Source: Ga0077536 sp035325705 (GTDB lineage: Bacteria; Pseudomonadota; Gammaproteobacteria; Ga0077536). Taken from it: 64,000 nt of DNA. A model generated the notes under the pieces. The model did no database searches. It had not been told where the DNA came from and saw only the letters and a list, made by a program, of their open reading frames with translations. The translations under genes and the position numbers were made by a program. The stretch spans positions 62,001-126,000 of the forward strand of contig DAOKZI010000010.1 in NCBI GenBank assembly GCA_035325705.1, in the 5' to 3' direction. Shown one piece after another: positions 51,293 to 58,935 of this stretch (its first letter is position 1; each line of letters begins with the position of its first letter).

Positions 51293-52789
51293 TCAGGCCG
51301 TCTTGATCCACACGGCTTTCACGTTGAGGTATTCGTCGAGGTGCTGAATGCCGCTCTCGCGGCCGTAGCCGCTCATCTTGTAGCCGCCGAAAGGCACGGC
51401 CGGATCCATCGCCTGATAGCAGTTGACCCACACCGAGCCCGCGCGCAGGCCTTTCGCAAAGCGATGCGCCTTGCCGACGTCGCGTGTCCACACGCCGCTG
51501 CCGAGGCCGAACATCGTGTCGTTGGCGCGGGCGAGGAGCGCGTCCATGTCGTCGAAGGGAATCGCGGAGATCACGGGCCCGAAGATCTCTTCGCGCGCGA
51601 TGCGCATGTCGTCGCCGACGTCGGCGAACACGGTCGGCGGCACGAAGTAGCCCTTGGCGTAGTCGCCGTCGCTCAGCCGCGCGCCGCCGACGACGGCGCG
51701 CGCACCCTCTTCGCGACCGAGCTTGAGATAGCCGCTGACGCGCTCGAGCTGCTCGGCGGAGACCAGCGGCCCGATCTGCGTCGCGGGATCCAGGCCGTTG
51801 CCGACCTTGAGCCGGCGGCCGAAGTCCGCGACGCGGCCGACGAACTCGTCGTAGATCTTGCGCTCGACCATCAGCCGCGTGCCGGCGCTGCAGATCTGGC
51901 CCGAGTTCGCGAACACCGCCATCGCGGCCCCGGGCACCGCGGCCGCGAGATCCGCATCCGCGAACACGATGTCCGGCGACTTGCCGCCGAGCTCCAGCGA
52001 CAGGCGCTTCAAGTTGCCGGCCGAGGCGCGCACGATGGCCTGGCCCGTGAAGTGCGAGCCCGTGAAGGCGATCTTGTCGACGCCCGGATGCGCGGCGAGC
52101 GCCGCACCCGCCGTCGTGCCGTACCCGGGCACGACGTTGATGACGCCTTCCGGCACGCCCGCCTCGAGCGCGAGCGCGGCGAGGCGCAGCGGCGTCAGCG
52201 GCGCTTCCTCGGCCGGCTTCAGCACGACGGTGCAGCCGGTGGCGAGCACCGGACCCAGCTTCCACACCGAGGAGGGCAGCGGCGCATTCCACGGAATGAT
52301 CGCGCCGACGACGCCGACCGGCTCCTTCAGCGTGTACGAAAAGAATTCGCCGGGCAGCGAGTTCTCGATCGTCTCGCCGTGGATGTTCGTCGCCATGCCC
52401 GCGTAATAGCGCAGCATGCCGACGACGCGCTGCCGATAGTTGCCGGTGCGCGAGACGGGCGCGCCCATGTCCAACGTGTCCAGCGTGCCGAGCTCCTCGA
52501 TGTGCGCCTCGACCAGATCGGCGAAGCGCAGCAGGACGCGCTGCCGCTCGTAGGGTTTCGCGCGCTGCCAGGGGCCTTCGAAGGCGGCGCGCGCGGCCGC
52601 GACCGCGCGCTCGATGTCCTCCGCGTCCCCTTCGGCCACGGTCGCGAGCAGCTCGCCCGTCGCGGGATTGCGCGTCTCGAAAGTCTTGCCGCTCGCGGCG
52701 GGAACCCAGCGGCCACCGATCAGCATCGGTTTGAAACCGCCGTCGGCGTAGGGATGATGGCGCGGATCGAAAGTCGAGGGTGCGTTCAT
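51293..52789 (-). CDS. NAD(P)-dependent aldehyde dehydrogenase
   Basis: A 498-residue aldehyde dehydrogenase. The general base lies in LELGGKSPDIVFADADL and the nucleophile is Cys300 in NSGQICSAGTRL. The cofactor-binding IIPWNAPLPSSVWKLGPVLATG and the substrate-end VPFGGYKMSGYGRESG are present. The class resembles betaine-, phenylacetaldehyde- or aryl-aldehyde dehydrogenases of tetrameric type; the substrate cannot be assigned. The ATG at 52789 (MNAPSTFDPRHHPYADGG) is the only good start. A paralogue follows upstream in the same direction. Confidence 0.9.
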   Translation of the reverse strand: MNAPSTFDPRHHPYADGGFKPMLIGGRWVPAASGKTFETRNPATGELLATVAEGDAEDIERAVAAARAAFEGPWQRAKPYERQRVLLRFADLVEAHIEELGTLDTLDMGAPVSRTGNYRQRVVGMLRYYAGMATNIHGETIENSLPGEFFSYTLKEPVGVVGAIIPWNAPLPSSVWKLGPVLATGCTVVLKPAEEAPLTPLRLAALALEAGVPEGVINVVPGYGTTAGAALAAHPGVDKIAFTGSHFTGQAIVRASAGNLKRLSLELGGKSPDIVFADADLAAAVPGAAMAVFANSGQICSAGTRLMVERKIYDEFVGRVADFGRRLKVGNGLDPATQIGPLVSAEQLERVSGYLKLGREEGARAVVGGARLSDGDYAKGYFVPPTVFADVGDDMRIAREEIFGPVISAIPFDDMDALLARANDTMFGLGSGVWTRDVGKAHRFAKGLRAGSVWVNCYQAMDPAVPFGGYKMSGYGRESGIQHLDEYLNVKAVWIKTA

Positions 52790-52898
52790 CGGGAATGTCC
52801 TGTCGATTCGTTCACGGAAGCTTGCTGTATCCGATCAATCCGCGCGGAAGGCAAGCGGTGCTACGGCGGCCATGTCGCCGCCGGTAAAGGTCGATATG

Positions 52899-53033
52899 GC
52901 CACAGAGAACACCGAGAACACAGAGGAATAGAGAGTGAGCCGAGCCTCGGCGATGATCTCGCCGAAAATGGCGCTCGCGTTACGGACGCTACAATACCAA
53001 TTCTTTCTCTGTGTTCTCGGTGTTCTCTGTGGC
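52899..53033. repeat. CCACAGAGAACACC-type inverted-repeat element (135 bp)
   Basis: A forward end (52899-52926, GCCACAGAGAACACCGAGAA) and its inverted copy (53007-53033) enclose about 80 bases. It is the cleanest copy of the family, in the gap between the two aldehyde dehydrogenase genes. Ends match those at 3243-3349 and 3604-3631. Confidence 0.78.
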
Positions 53034-53073
53034 AAAAAATCCCCATGGCAGCCCGGGTGTAGCGCGTAACCGA

Positions 53074-54567
53074 TCAGTCCTTGGCCGCCCAGTGTGCGGG
53101 CAGTGCGTCGAGGATGATGGTCTTGGCTTCCAGGAACGGCAGCAGGCCGTCGACTCCGCCTTCACGCCCGGTGCCGGACTGCTTGAAGCCGCCGAAGCCG
53201 ATGGTGAAATCGCTGCGGAACGCGTTGTGGCCGACGGTGCCGCTGCGCAGCTCGCGCGCGACGGCATAGGCGCGCTCGACGTCGTTCGTGAACACCGAGG
53301 CGTTGAGCCCGTAGATGCTGTCGTTCGCGATCCGCACCGCGTCCGCTTCGTCCGCAGCGGGGATCACGCTGAGCACCGGCCCGAAGATTTCCTCGCGCGC
53401 GATCGTCGAATGATTGTCGACGTTGCCGAACACCGTCGGCTCGACGAAGTAGCCCTTGGGTAGCTGAGCAGGACGGCCGCCCCCGGTCGCGAGCGTCGCG
53501 CCTTCCTGCTTGCCGAGCGCGATGTAGTGCTCGACGCGTTCGCGCTGCCGGCACATCGCGAGCGGCCCCATCTGCGTCGCGGGATCGAAGGGATCGCCGA
53601 CGCGCACGCGGCCGAAAGCGCCGGCGAGCGCCTCGAGCATTGCGTCGTGGCGCTTGCGCGTGACGATGATGCGCGTCAGCGACGAGCACACCTGACCGGT
53701 GAGAAAGGTCGCCCCGCCGGCGATGGTCTTCGCGGCGGTCCCGACGTCGTAGTCGTCGAGGATCACGGCCGCCGACTTGCCGCCGAGCTCGAGCGTGCAG
53801 CGCGCGATGCGCTCGCCGCACAGCGAGGCGATGCGGCGGCCCGCGGCGGTCGAGCCGGTGAAGGTGATCTTGTCGACGCCGGGATGGCGCACCAGCAGCT
53901 CGGACACCGCGCGATCGGCCGTCAGCACGTTGAGCACGCCGGGCGGCAGGCCGACCTCCTCGCAGCACTCGGCGAGCACGTAGGCGGCGGACGGCGCTTC
54001 CGGCGAAGGCTTGACGATCACCGTGCAGCCCGCGAGCAGCGCCGGCGCGCACTTGTAACCGAGCAGCAGCGAGGGGCCGTTCCACGGAATGATCGCGGCG
54101 ACCACGCCGACGGGCTCGCGGGCGAGCAGGCCCACCTTGCCGCCGCCGTGCGGGGTATGGCGCTCTTCGAAGGCGAACGTGTCGGCGAGGCCGGCGTAGT
54201 AGCGCCAGGTGCCGCCCAGCGTTTCCGACGTGCGCTGCGAGAGCTTGTGTACGACGCCGGACTCGATGGTCCAGATGAGGCCGAGATCCGCGGCGCGCGC
54301 CTCGACGGCGGCGCCGATCCGACGCAGGTAGTCGGCGCGCTCGCGATGCGTCAGGCGCGGCCACGGACCTTCGTCGAAGGCCTTGCGCGCGGCGGCGACC
54401 GCGCGCTCGACGTCCGCTTCCTGCGCTTCGGCAACGCGCTGGAACAGCGCCTCCGTGCCGGAATTGATGACCTCGAAGCGGGCGTCGGTGCTCGGCCGTG
54501 CCCACTCGCCGCCGATGTAGAAGCGATCGGGATGGCGCAGAAGCTCGGTTCGGATCGGGGCATTCAT
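53074..54567 (-). CDS. NAD(P)-dependent aldehyde dehydrogenase (second copy)
   Basis: A 497-residue aldehyde dehydrogenase, only distantly related to its neighbour. The catalytic Cys294 is in LTGQVCSSLTRI and the general base in LELGGKSAAVILDDYDV. The cofactor segment is IIPWNGPSLLLGYKCAPALLAG, and IGFGGFKQSGTGREGG ends the substrate channel. The Leu/Thr before the Cys motif differ from the usual Asn-Ser-Gly and place it in a separate subgroup. The substrate is unknown. A GGAGG site precedes the ATG at 54567. It may be cotranscribed with the next gene across the 284-base repeat-bearing gap, but the element argues against it. Confidence 0.88.
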   Translation of the reverse strand: MNAPIRTELLRHPDRFYIGGEWARPSTDARFEVINSGTEALFQRVAEAQEADVERAVAAARKAFDEGPWPRLTHRERADYLRRIGAAVEARAADLGLIWTIESGVVHKLSQRTSETLGGTWRYYAGLADTFAFEERHTPHGGGKVGLLAREPVGVVAAIIPWNGPSLLLGYKCAPALLAGCTVIVKPSPEAPSAAYVLAECCEEVGLPPGVLNVLTADRAVSELLVRHPGVDKITFTGSTAAGRRIASLCGERIARCTLELGGKSAAVILDDYDVGTAAKTIAGGATFLTGQVCSSLTRIIVTRKRHDAMLEALAGAFGRVRVGDPFDPATQMGPLAMCRQRERVEHYIALGKQEGATLATGGGRPAQLPKGYFVEPTVFGNVDNHSTIAREEIFGPVLSVIPAADEADAVRIANDSIYGLNASVFTNDVERAYAVARELRSGTVGHNAFRSDFTIGFGGFKQSGTGREGGVDGLLPFLEAKTIILDALPAHWAAKD

Positions 54568-54799
54568 CGTGGGTCCTCCATTTTTTTGGAAGTTCTGAGC
54601 GAGTCCATCCGGGGCTGGTTCAAAGTCGGGCCAGCCGGGTCACGTTCGGTGGCTGCTCCATGATACCGCTCGAGCTTACGGATCTTCGCCCGCGCGCGGG
54701 CACAACGGCGCTCCGTGACGCACCTTCGCCTCCGGTGCTTCGGTCGCTCGCTTCGCGAGCGCGCGCGCCACGCCGGCGAAACTTTGCAGCGTTCCTCCA

Positions 54800-55261
54800 T
54801 CAGGCGTCGAAACGCGGGGCCTGCGGCGCGGGCGCCAGGAGATCCTCGGCCTCGTCGCGCTGGGCGGCCCGGCACACGGCCGCGCCGAGCGCATGCAGCG
54901 CGGCCGCGCTCGCCGCAAAAGAGACTTCGAAGCCGTCGGCGGTCGCAAGGTTCACGATCAGCGGCACGCTCGCATCGGCGCCCGCCTCGAGCGTCCAGTC
55001 GCCGAGCGGATAGACCAGACGCAAGCTCGGGTCGCCGTGCCGGCGTTGCAGCGCGAGACGCGCGACGCGCGGCAGGCTCATCACGAGCTGCTGCAGGACC
55101 TCGCTGGGCAGGCTGAGCGCGACGCGCGCGCCGTCCGCACTCTCGCCGACGAGGCTGATCCGCGCGCCGTCGGGCGTGAGCTCGATCCCGCGCAGCGCCT
55201 GCGCTTCGAGCGTGTAGCGCGCCGGGGCGGCGTCCACGCCGGGTTTCAACGGTGCATTCAT
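54800..55261 (-). CDS. Hypothetical protein
   Basis: A 153-residue soluble protein that I do not recognise. It shows two-strand beta signatures (RYTLEAQALRGIELTPDGARI; RLVYPLGDWTLEAGA) and an Ala-rich helical end (AASAAALHALGAAVC). There is no signal peptide or membrane segment. The good codon pattern, a GGAG site 6 bases before the ATG and an upstream promoter-like sequence support a real gene. Its place between aldehyde dehydrogenase and patatin genes gives no clear hint of function. Confidence 0.6.
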   Translation of the reverse strand: MNAPLKPGVDAAPARYTLEAQALRGIELTPDGARISLVGESADGARVALSLPSEVLQQLVMSLPRVARLALQRRHGDPSLRLVYPLGDWTLEAGADASVPLIVNLATADGFEVSFAASAAALHALGAAVCRAAQRDEAEDLLAPAPQAPRFDA

Positions 55262-55318
55262 GTTCGGCTCCGGAGGTCCGCTCGGTCAGGAGACGGTGGT
55301 GACCGCGCCAGGTTCGTC

Positions 55319-55349
55319 GTTATATCAGATCAAACACAACGAAATGCAA
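55319..55349 (-). promoter_or_regulatory. Putative promoter of the hypothetical gene at 54800-55261
   Basis: On the minus strand TTGCAT (55344-55349) and TATAAC (55319-55324) are 19 bases apart, in an AT-rich stretch that stands out in this GC-rich region. The gene starts about 57 bases downstream. Confidence 0.4.
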
Positions 55350-55407
55350 GCCTGTCGGCGCCGGGGAAATCGGCTGCAATCGCCGGATGAGGCGCGGCCG
55401 CGCGGAC

Positions 55408-56274
55408 TCAGGCGCGCAGCACGCGCTCGATCAGCGGCAGCGCCATCTCCACCGCCTCTCTGCCCGCCGCGATTGCCTCGGCGCCGCGATGGAAATCCAT
55501 CACGCCCATCGGCCCGAGACGGGGCGCGATGACGACGTCCGGCGGATCGCCGGCGAGCCGGCTGCGCGCGATGCGCGTCTGCATGATGTGGATGGTGGCG
55601 TTCATCACCGCGGTCAGCGAGGGCGTGTCTTCGCCGTTGCGGAAAGTGAAACGCTGCGTCAGACGGCCGAGGCCGCTGGTGCGGGTGTCGGCATCGATCG
55701 CCGTGCGCTGCGGACTGCCGATCAAATCCGCGCCGAGATCGACGGCAATCACGACGTCCGCGCCCATCGCGCGCGCGAGGGCGACGGGGATCGGGTTCAC
55801 GAGGCCGCCGTCGGCGAGCCAGCGGCCGTCGCGCCGCACGGGCGAGAACAGGCCCGGCAGCGCGATGGAGGCGCGCACGGCCTCGGCCACGCGCCCTTCG
55901 CGCAGCCAGATCTCCTGGCCGCGGCCGAGATCGGTCGCGACGCAGGCGAAGGGCACGCGCAGCTCGGCGAAGCTCGCATCGACGAAGCGCTCGGCGAACA
56001 GCCGCATGACCTTCTCGCCTTTCAGGATCCCGCTCTGCAGATCGAGATCGAAGAGTCTGATCACGTCCTGCCAGAGCAGGCTAGAAACCCACTCGGCGAG
56101 CGCCCCCGCCTGGCCGTTCGCATGGGCCGCGCCGACGAGCGCGCCGATCGAGCAGCCGGCCACCAGATCCGGCTGCACGCCGCGCGCGGCCAGCGCCTGG
56201 ATCACGCCGAGATGCGCCCAGCCGCGCGCCGAGCCGCTGCCGAGAACGAGACCGATGCGAGATGTCGTGGCCAC
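55408..56274 (-). CDS. Patatin-like phospholipase (RssA-type)
   Basis: A 288-residue serine lipase of the patatin/RssA family. The catalytic dyad is visible: Ser42 in GCSIGALVG and Asp155 in LADGGLVNPIP. The oxyanion loop GSGSARGWAHLGVI lies at residues 12-25. It has no signal peptide, so it is a cytoplasmic or inner-membrane-associated esterase. The GTG at 56274 puts the glycine-rich loop at the usual distance from the N-terminus; longer versions reaching 56415 would run into a repeat element. The start is therefore moderately certain. Confidence 0.85.
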   Translation of the reverse strand: MATTSRIGLVLGSGSARGWAHLGVIQALAARGVQPDLVAGCSIGALVGAAHANGQAGALAEWVSSLLWQDVIRLFDLDLQSGILKGEKVMRLFAERFVDASFAELRVPFACVATDLGRGQEIWLREGRVAEAVRASIALPGLFSPVRRDGRWLADGGLVNPIPVALARAMGADVVIAVDLGADLIGSPQRTAIDADTRTSGLGRLTQRFTFRNGEDTPSLTAVMNATIHIMQTRIARSRLAGDPPDVVIAPRLGPMGVMDFHRGAEAIAAGREAVEMALPLIERVLRA

Positions 56275-56375
56275 GACCGGACGATAGCGCGGCCTCGCGC
56301 GCGCCGAAAGGCGCGTGCCAGCGACGAGGACAGAGACATTGCGCTCGTAGCATGCCGGGCGCTCCCTTCGTTCTC

Positions 56376-56511
56376 GTAGCCCGGGTGCAGCGTAGCGGAA
56401 CCCGGGATCCGGCATACCCGATACGCAAGCGCCTTCGGCCCTGCGCGGCGCGCACCATGCCAGGTCTTTTCGGCTGCATGAGAGGACGGCGGGCGCCGAT
56501 CCCGGGTTACG
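56376..56511. repeat. Composite element, one degenerate end
   Basis: A forward GTGCAGC-type end (56376-56406) is followed by a ~94-base core starting GATCCGGCATACCCGATACG, homologous to the reversed core at 37923-38006, and then a shortened inverted end (56501-56511, CCCGGGTTACG). It looks like a composite element with one eroded terminus. Confidence 0.65.
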
Positions 56512-56525
56512 AAGATCCTTGTCTT

Positions 56526-56566
56526 GTAGCCCGGAAGGAGCGCCGCGCAGCGGCGCGGAATCCGGG
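56526..56566 (+). repeat. GTAGCCCGG-type repeat, long-hairpin subtype
   Basis: A long-hairpin unit with GGAGCGCCGCGCAGCGGCGC in the middle, about 15 bases after the composite element. Together with the following palindrome, repeats fill the 56275-56665 gap. Confidence 0.75.
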
Positions 56567-56619
56567 AGAAGGGCTCACCACGCCTCTTTCATGATTGGGG
56601 TGACGCGCGCCTCATCACC

Positions 56620-56644
56620 GTTGGGCTGACGAAGGAAGCCCAAC
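56620..56644. repeat. GTTGGGCTGACG-family 25-bp hairpin
   Basis: A single 25-base unit identical to each arm of the 3415-3488 inverted repeat, including the following CCTACG. GTTGGGCT and AGCCCAAC form the stem around a 9-base loop. It lies 21 bases beyond the stop of the small gene at 56666. Confidence 0.7.
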
Positions 56645-56665
56645 CTACGGCTTCTCGAGGCAGGA

Positions 56666-56887
56666 TTACGACAGAAACCAGCGCCGCGCGATGGACGCGG
56701 CCCTGGCCAGCGTGAGCTCGCCGGCCAGGGTCCGGCGCACGAGCTGCTGCGCGAGCTCGGGATGATCGACCATCAGGTGCTGCAGCACGACCAGATCGTC
56801 GACGCGGCCCCGCGCCAGATCGGCGAGCAGCTTCGCGAGCTCGCGCACGCGGCGGCGCTCGGCGAGATCGACGATCTGCGCGCTCAT
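56666..56887 (-). CDS. Small hypothetical protein
   Basis: A 73-residue, mainly helical, basic protein (SAQIVDLAERRRVRELAKLL, then ARAASIARRWFLS). I do not recognise the family; it is too short for a confident domain call. GAGG lies 7 bases before the ATG at 56887, and an in-frame ATG at 56902 is possible. It could be a small regulator, but there is no direct evidence. Confidence 0.45.
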   Translation of the reverse strand: MSAQIVDLAERRRVRELAKLLADLARGRVDDLVVLQHLMVDHPELAQQLVRRTLAGELTLARAASIARRWFLS

Positions 56888-57241
56888 CGCGCGGCCTCGC
56901 ATTGCCGCCGCGTCGCTGCGCGCGCCTCTGCGAGCGCGCGGCCGCGCGCGTGCGTGGACGCGACCGGGCGTCGGCGCGCTTGCTCGGGGAGCGGCGAAGT
57001 CGTGTGATACGTGTTCATCGAGCGGGCGATGGAATCAATCTGCACGGCCATGCGAGCGGATGATCGACCGCGGGAAGCGACGCTTGAGCCCGTCTGGCGC
57101 GCCTGCGCCGGCGTCCTACAGCGCCGCCTTCGGCTGCCGGCCGCTGCGCCCGCGCCTGCCCGCGGCGTTACTTCCCATCGCCCGCGGGCCGGCCTTTACG
57201 CCATGCCCGGCCCGCGGAGCTGCGGAGGGACGAGCCGTCTC
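56888..57241. other. Intergenic region, nothing recognised
   Basis: 354 bases of very GC-rich DNA between the small gene and the acyl-CoA dehydrogenase stop. The first 60 bases are almost only G and C (GCGCGCGGCCGCGCGCG-like). No repeat of the known families, gene or promoter could be supported. Confidence 0.4.
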
Positions 57242-58609
57242 TCAGACGTCGCCCGCCCACTTGAACGGCCCGTAGAGGCCCTGGGCGATGTCCAGGCGAT
57301 CGCGCTCCGCGCCGCCTAGCCATAGCTGCACGATCTTGTAGTCGCGCATGTATTTTTCGAGATGGCTCTCATAGGCGTAGCCGGCCGATCCCATGAGCTG
57401 CATGCCCTTGTTGGTGACGAGCTCGGCGGTCTCGCCGGCGAAGGAGCGCGCGGCGGAAAACTTCGCCTTCATGTGCGCTTCCCACGGCTGGCCGTAGATT
57501 TCCGGGCGCATCACCTGCGAGGTCACGCTGAGGTAGTACTGGCGGCAAATTTCGATCGCGCGGTACATCTCGGCGATGGTCGCGGCGAACAGCGAGCGTT
57601 CGCGCATCGGCGTGCCGGCGATGATGCGGTTCTGCGTCCAGTCCATGACGATCTCCAGCACGGCCTCCGACAGGCCGGTGAGGCGCGCCGCGCCGGCGAG
57701 GCGGCCGAGGCCGATCACATAGCCTTTGATGAGCTTGGAGCCCTGTCCCCGCTGCGTGTCGATGCGATAGCGCTGCGGGATGCGGACGTCGTTGAACCAG
57801 ATGTCGGTGTTCGCTTCGGTGTAGCTGAAGCCCATCTTCTGATACGGCTGCGAGAACGACAGGCCGGCCGCGTCCGCCGGCACGTAGAAGATCCCGACGT
57901 TGTCGTCGCCGCCGGCGCGGTCCGTGATCGCGCACACCCAGTAGCCGAGATGGCCGTTCATGTACTCGCTGCGGAAGTGCTCCGGCGCGCCCGAGGGGCC
58001 CGGCCACAGCTTGTGGCCGTTGATGACGTAGTGATCGCCGTCCGCGCGCGCCATCACGTTCATCGTGCGGTACTCGAGCGCGGGATCCTCGACGTTGGCG
58101 CCGCCGGCGGGCTCGGTGATCGCGAAGCACGCGGTCCACACCTCGTTGCCGGCGATGCGCGGCGCGAACTCCTCGATCAAGTCCTCGCGCCCCGCGGCGA
58201 GCATCACCGACACCGCCCAGTGCAGCTTGCCGACCTTGGTGGCGAGGCCGATGTCGGCGCGCGACAGCTCCTCGTTGATCATCTGGCGCACCACCGGCCG
58301 ATAGCCGAGGCCACCGAATTTCGTCGGCAGGATGGCCTTGGTGACGCCGAAGTCGCAGAGCTTGGCGTAGAGGCGGTGGATGGTCTTCTTCGCGAGCACG
58401 GGATCGCGATGCCAACCGCCCTCGAGATCGTGGCGATGAGGCATCAGCTCGCGATCGACGAAGGCGCGGAAATGCTCGGCGATCTCGATCTCCTCCTCCG
58501 TGCAGAAGGCGAGATTGTACTTCTGGCGCGGGCTCAAGAGCCTGTAGCCGCCTAGGCCCTGCGCATTGGGCTGGTGCATCTGACAATCGGCGGGGATGGG
58601 TTTGTTCAT
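57242..58609 (-). CDS. Acyl-CoA dehydrogenase family protein
   Basis: A 455-residue flavoprotein that introduces a double bond into an acyl-CoA and passes electrons to electron-transfer flavoprotein. The FAD-domain segments FAITEPAGGANVEDPALEY and VINGHKLWPGPSGAP are present, as are the C-terminal helical regions (MQLMGSAGYAYESHLEKYMRD and VQLWLGGAERDRLDIAQ). It is longer at the N-terminus than short-chain enzymes. The substrate is unknown; no thiolase or hydratase genes are next to it. GGAGA precedes the ATG at 58609. The divergent neighbour is the glutamate-synthase-domain protein. Confidence 0.88.
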   Translation of the reverse strand: MNKPIPADCQMHQPNAQGLGGYRLLSPRQKYNLAFCTEEEIEIAEHFRAFVDRELMPHRHDLEGGWHRDPVLAKKTIHRLYAKLCDFGVTKAILPTKFGGLGYRPVVRQMINEELSRADIGLATKVGKLHWAVSVMLAAGREDLIEEFAPRIAGNEVWTACFAITEPAGGANVEDPALEYRTMNVMARADGDHYVINGHKLWPGPSGAPEHFRSEYMNGHLGYWVCAITDRAGGDDNVGIFYVPADAAGLSFSQPYQKMGFSYTEANTDIWFNDVRIPQRYRIDTQRGQGSKLIKGYVIGLGRLAGAARLTGLSEAVLEIVMDWTQNRIIAGTPMRERSLFAATIAEMYRAIEICRQYYLSVTSQVMRPEIYGQPWEAHMKAKFSAARSFAGETAELVTNKGMQLMGSAGYAYESHLEKYMRDYKIVQLWLGGAERDRLDIAQGLYGPFKWAGDV

Positions 58610-58935
58610 GGGCGGTCTCCGGTCGCATCGCGACGATGAGCGGGCTGGACGCGCTCGATTGTCCGGGGTCGGCGAAGGCCGTGTCAAAACGGGCTACGGT
58701 GCCGGCTCGCAGCGGTGAATCGCCGCGAGGCCGAAGACGCAGGCGAGCGCAGAGAAATCCGCGGCGTCCGTGCGAAATGGGCGCGGCGCACGCGCCGGCC
58801 GGCAGCGCACACAATGTTTGACATTGCGGCCGGGCCGCGGCCGGCATGCGCCGCTCCGGCGCCGCGCTGCACGCCTCTTCCGTCGCGGGCGGGCTGCTAT
58901 CATCCCCGCGTCGCAGCTTTCATCGGAGGACGAGC
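58610..58935. other. Divergent intergenic region
   Basis: 326 bases between divergent acyl-CoA dehydrogenase and glutamate-synthase-domain genes. A small perfect palindrome at 58812-58826 and a TATCAT at 58898-58903 are the only notable sites; the latter lacks a well-spaced -35. No gene is recognised. Confidence 0.45.
58812..58826. promoter_or_regulatory. 15-bp palindrome, possible operator
   Basis: CAATGT-TTG-ACATTG is a perfect odd palindrome in the divergent intergenic region upstream of both the acyl-CoA dehydrogenase and the glutamate-synthase-domain gene. It also contains TTGACA at 58818-58823, a perfect -35, but no matching -10. A binding site for a dimeric (for example TetR-type) regulator is plausible. 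Confidence 0.35.
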
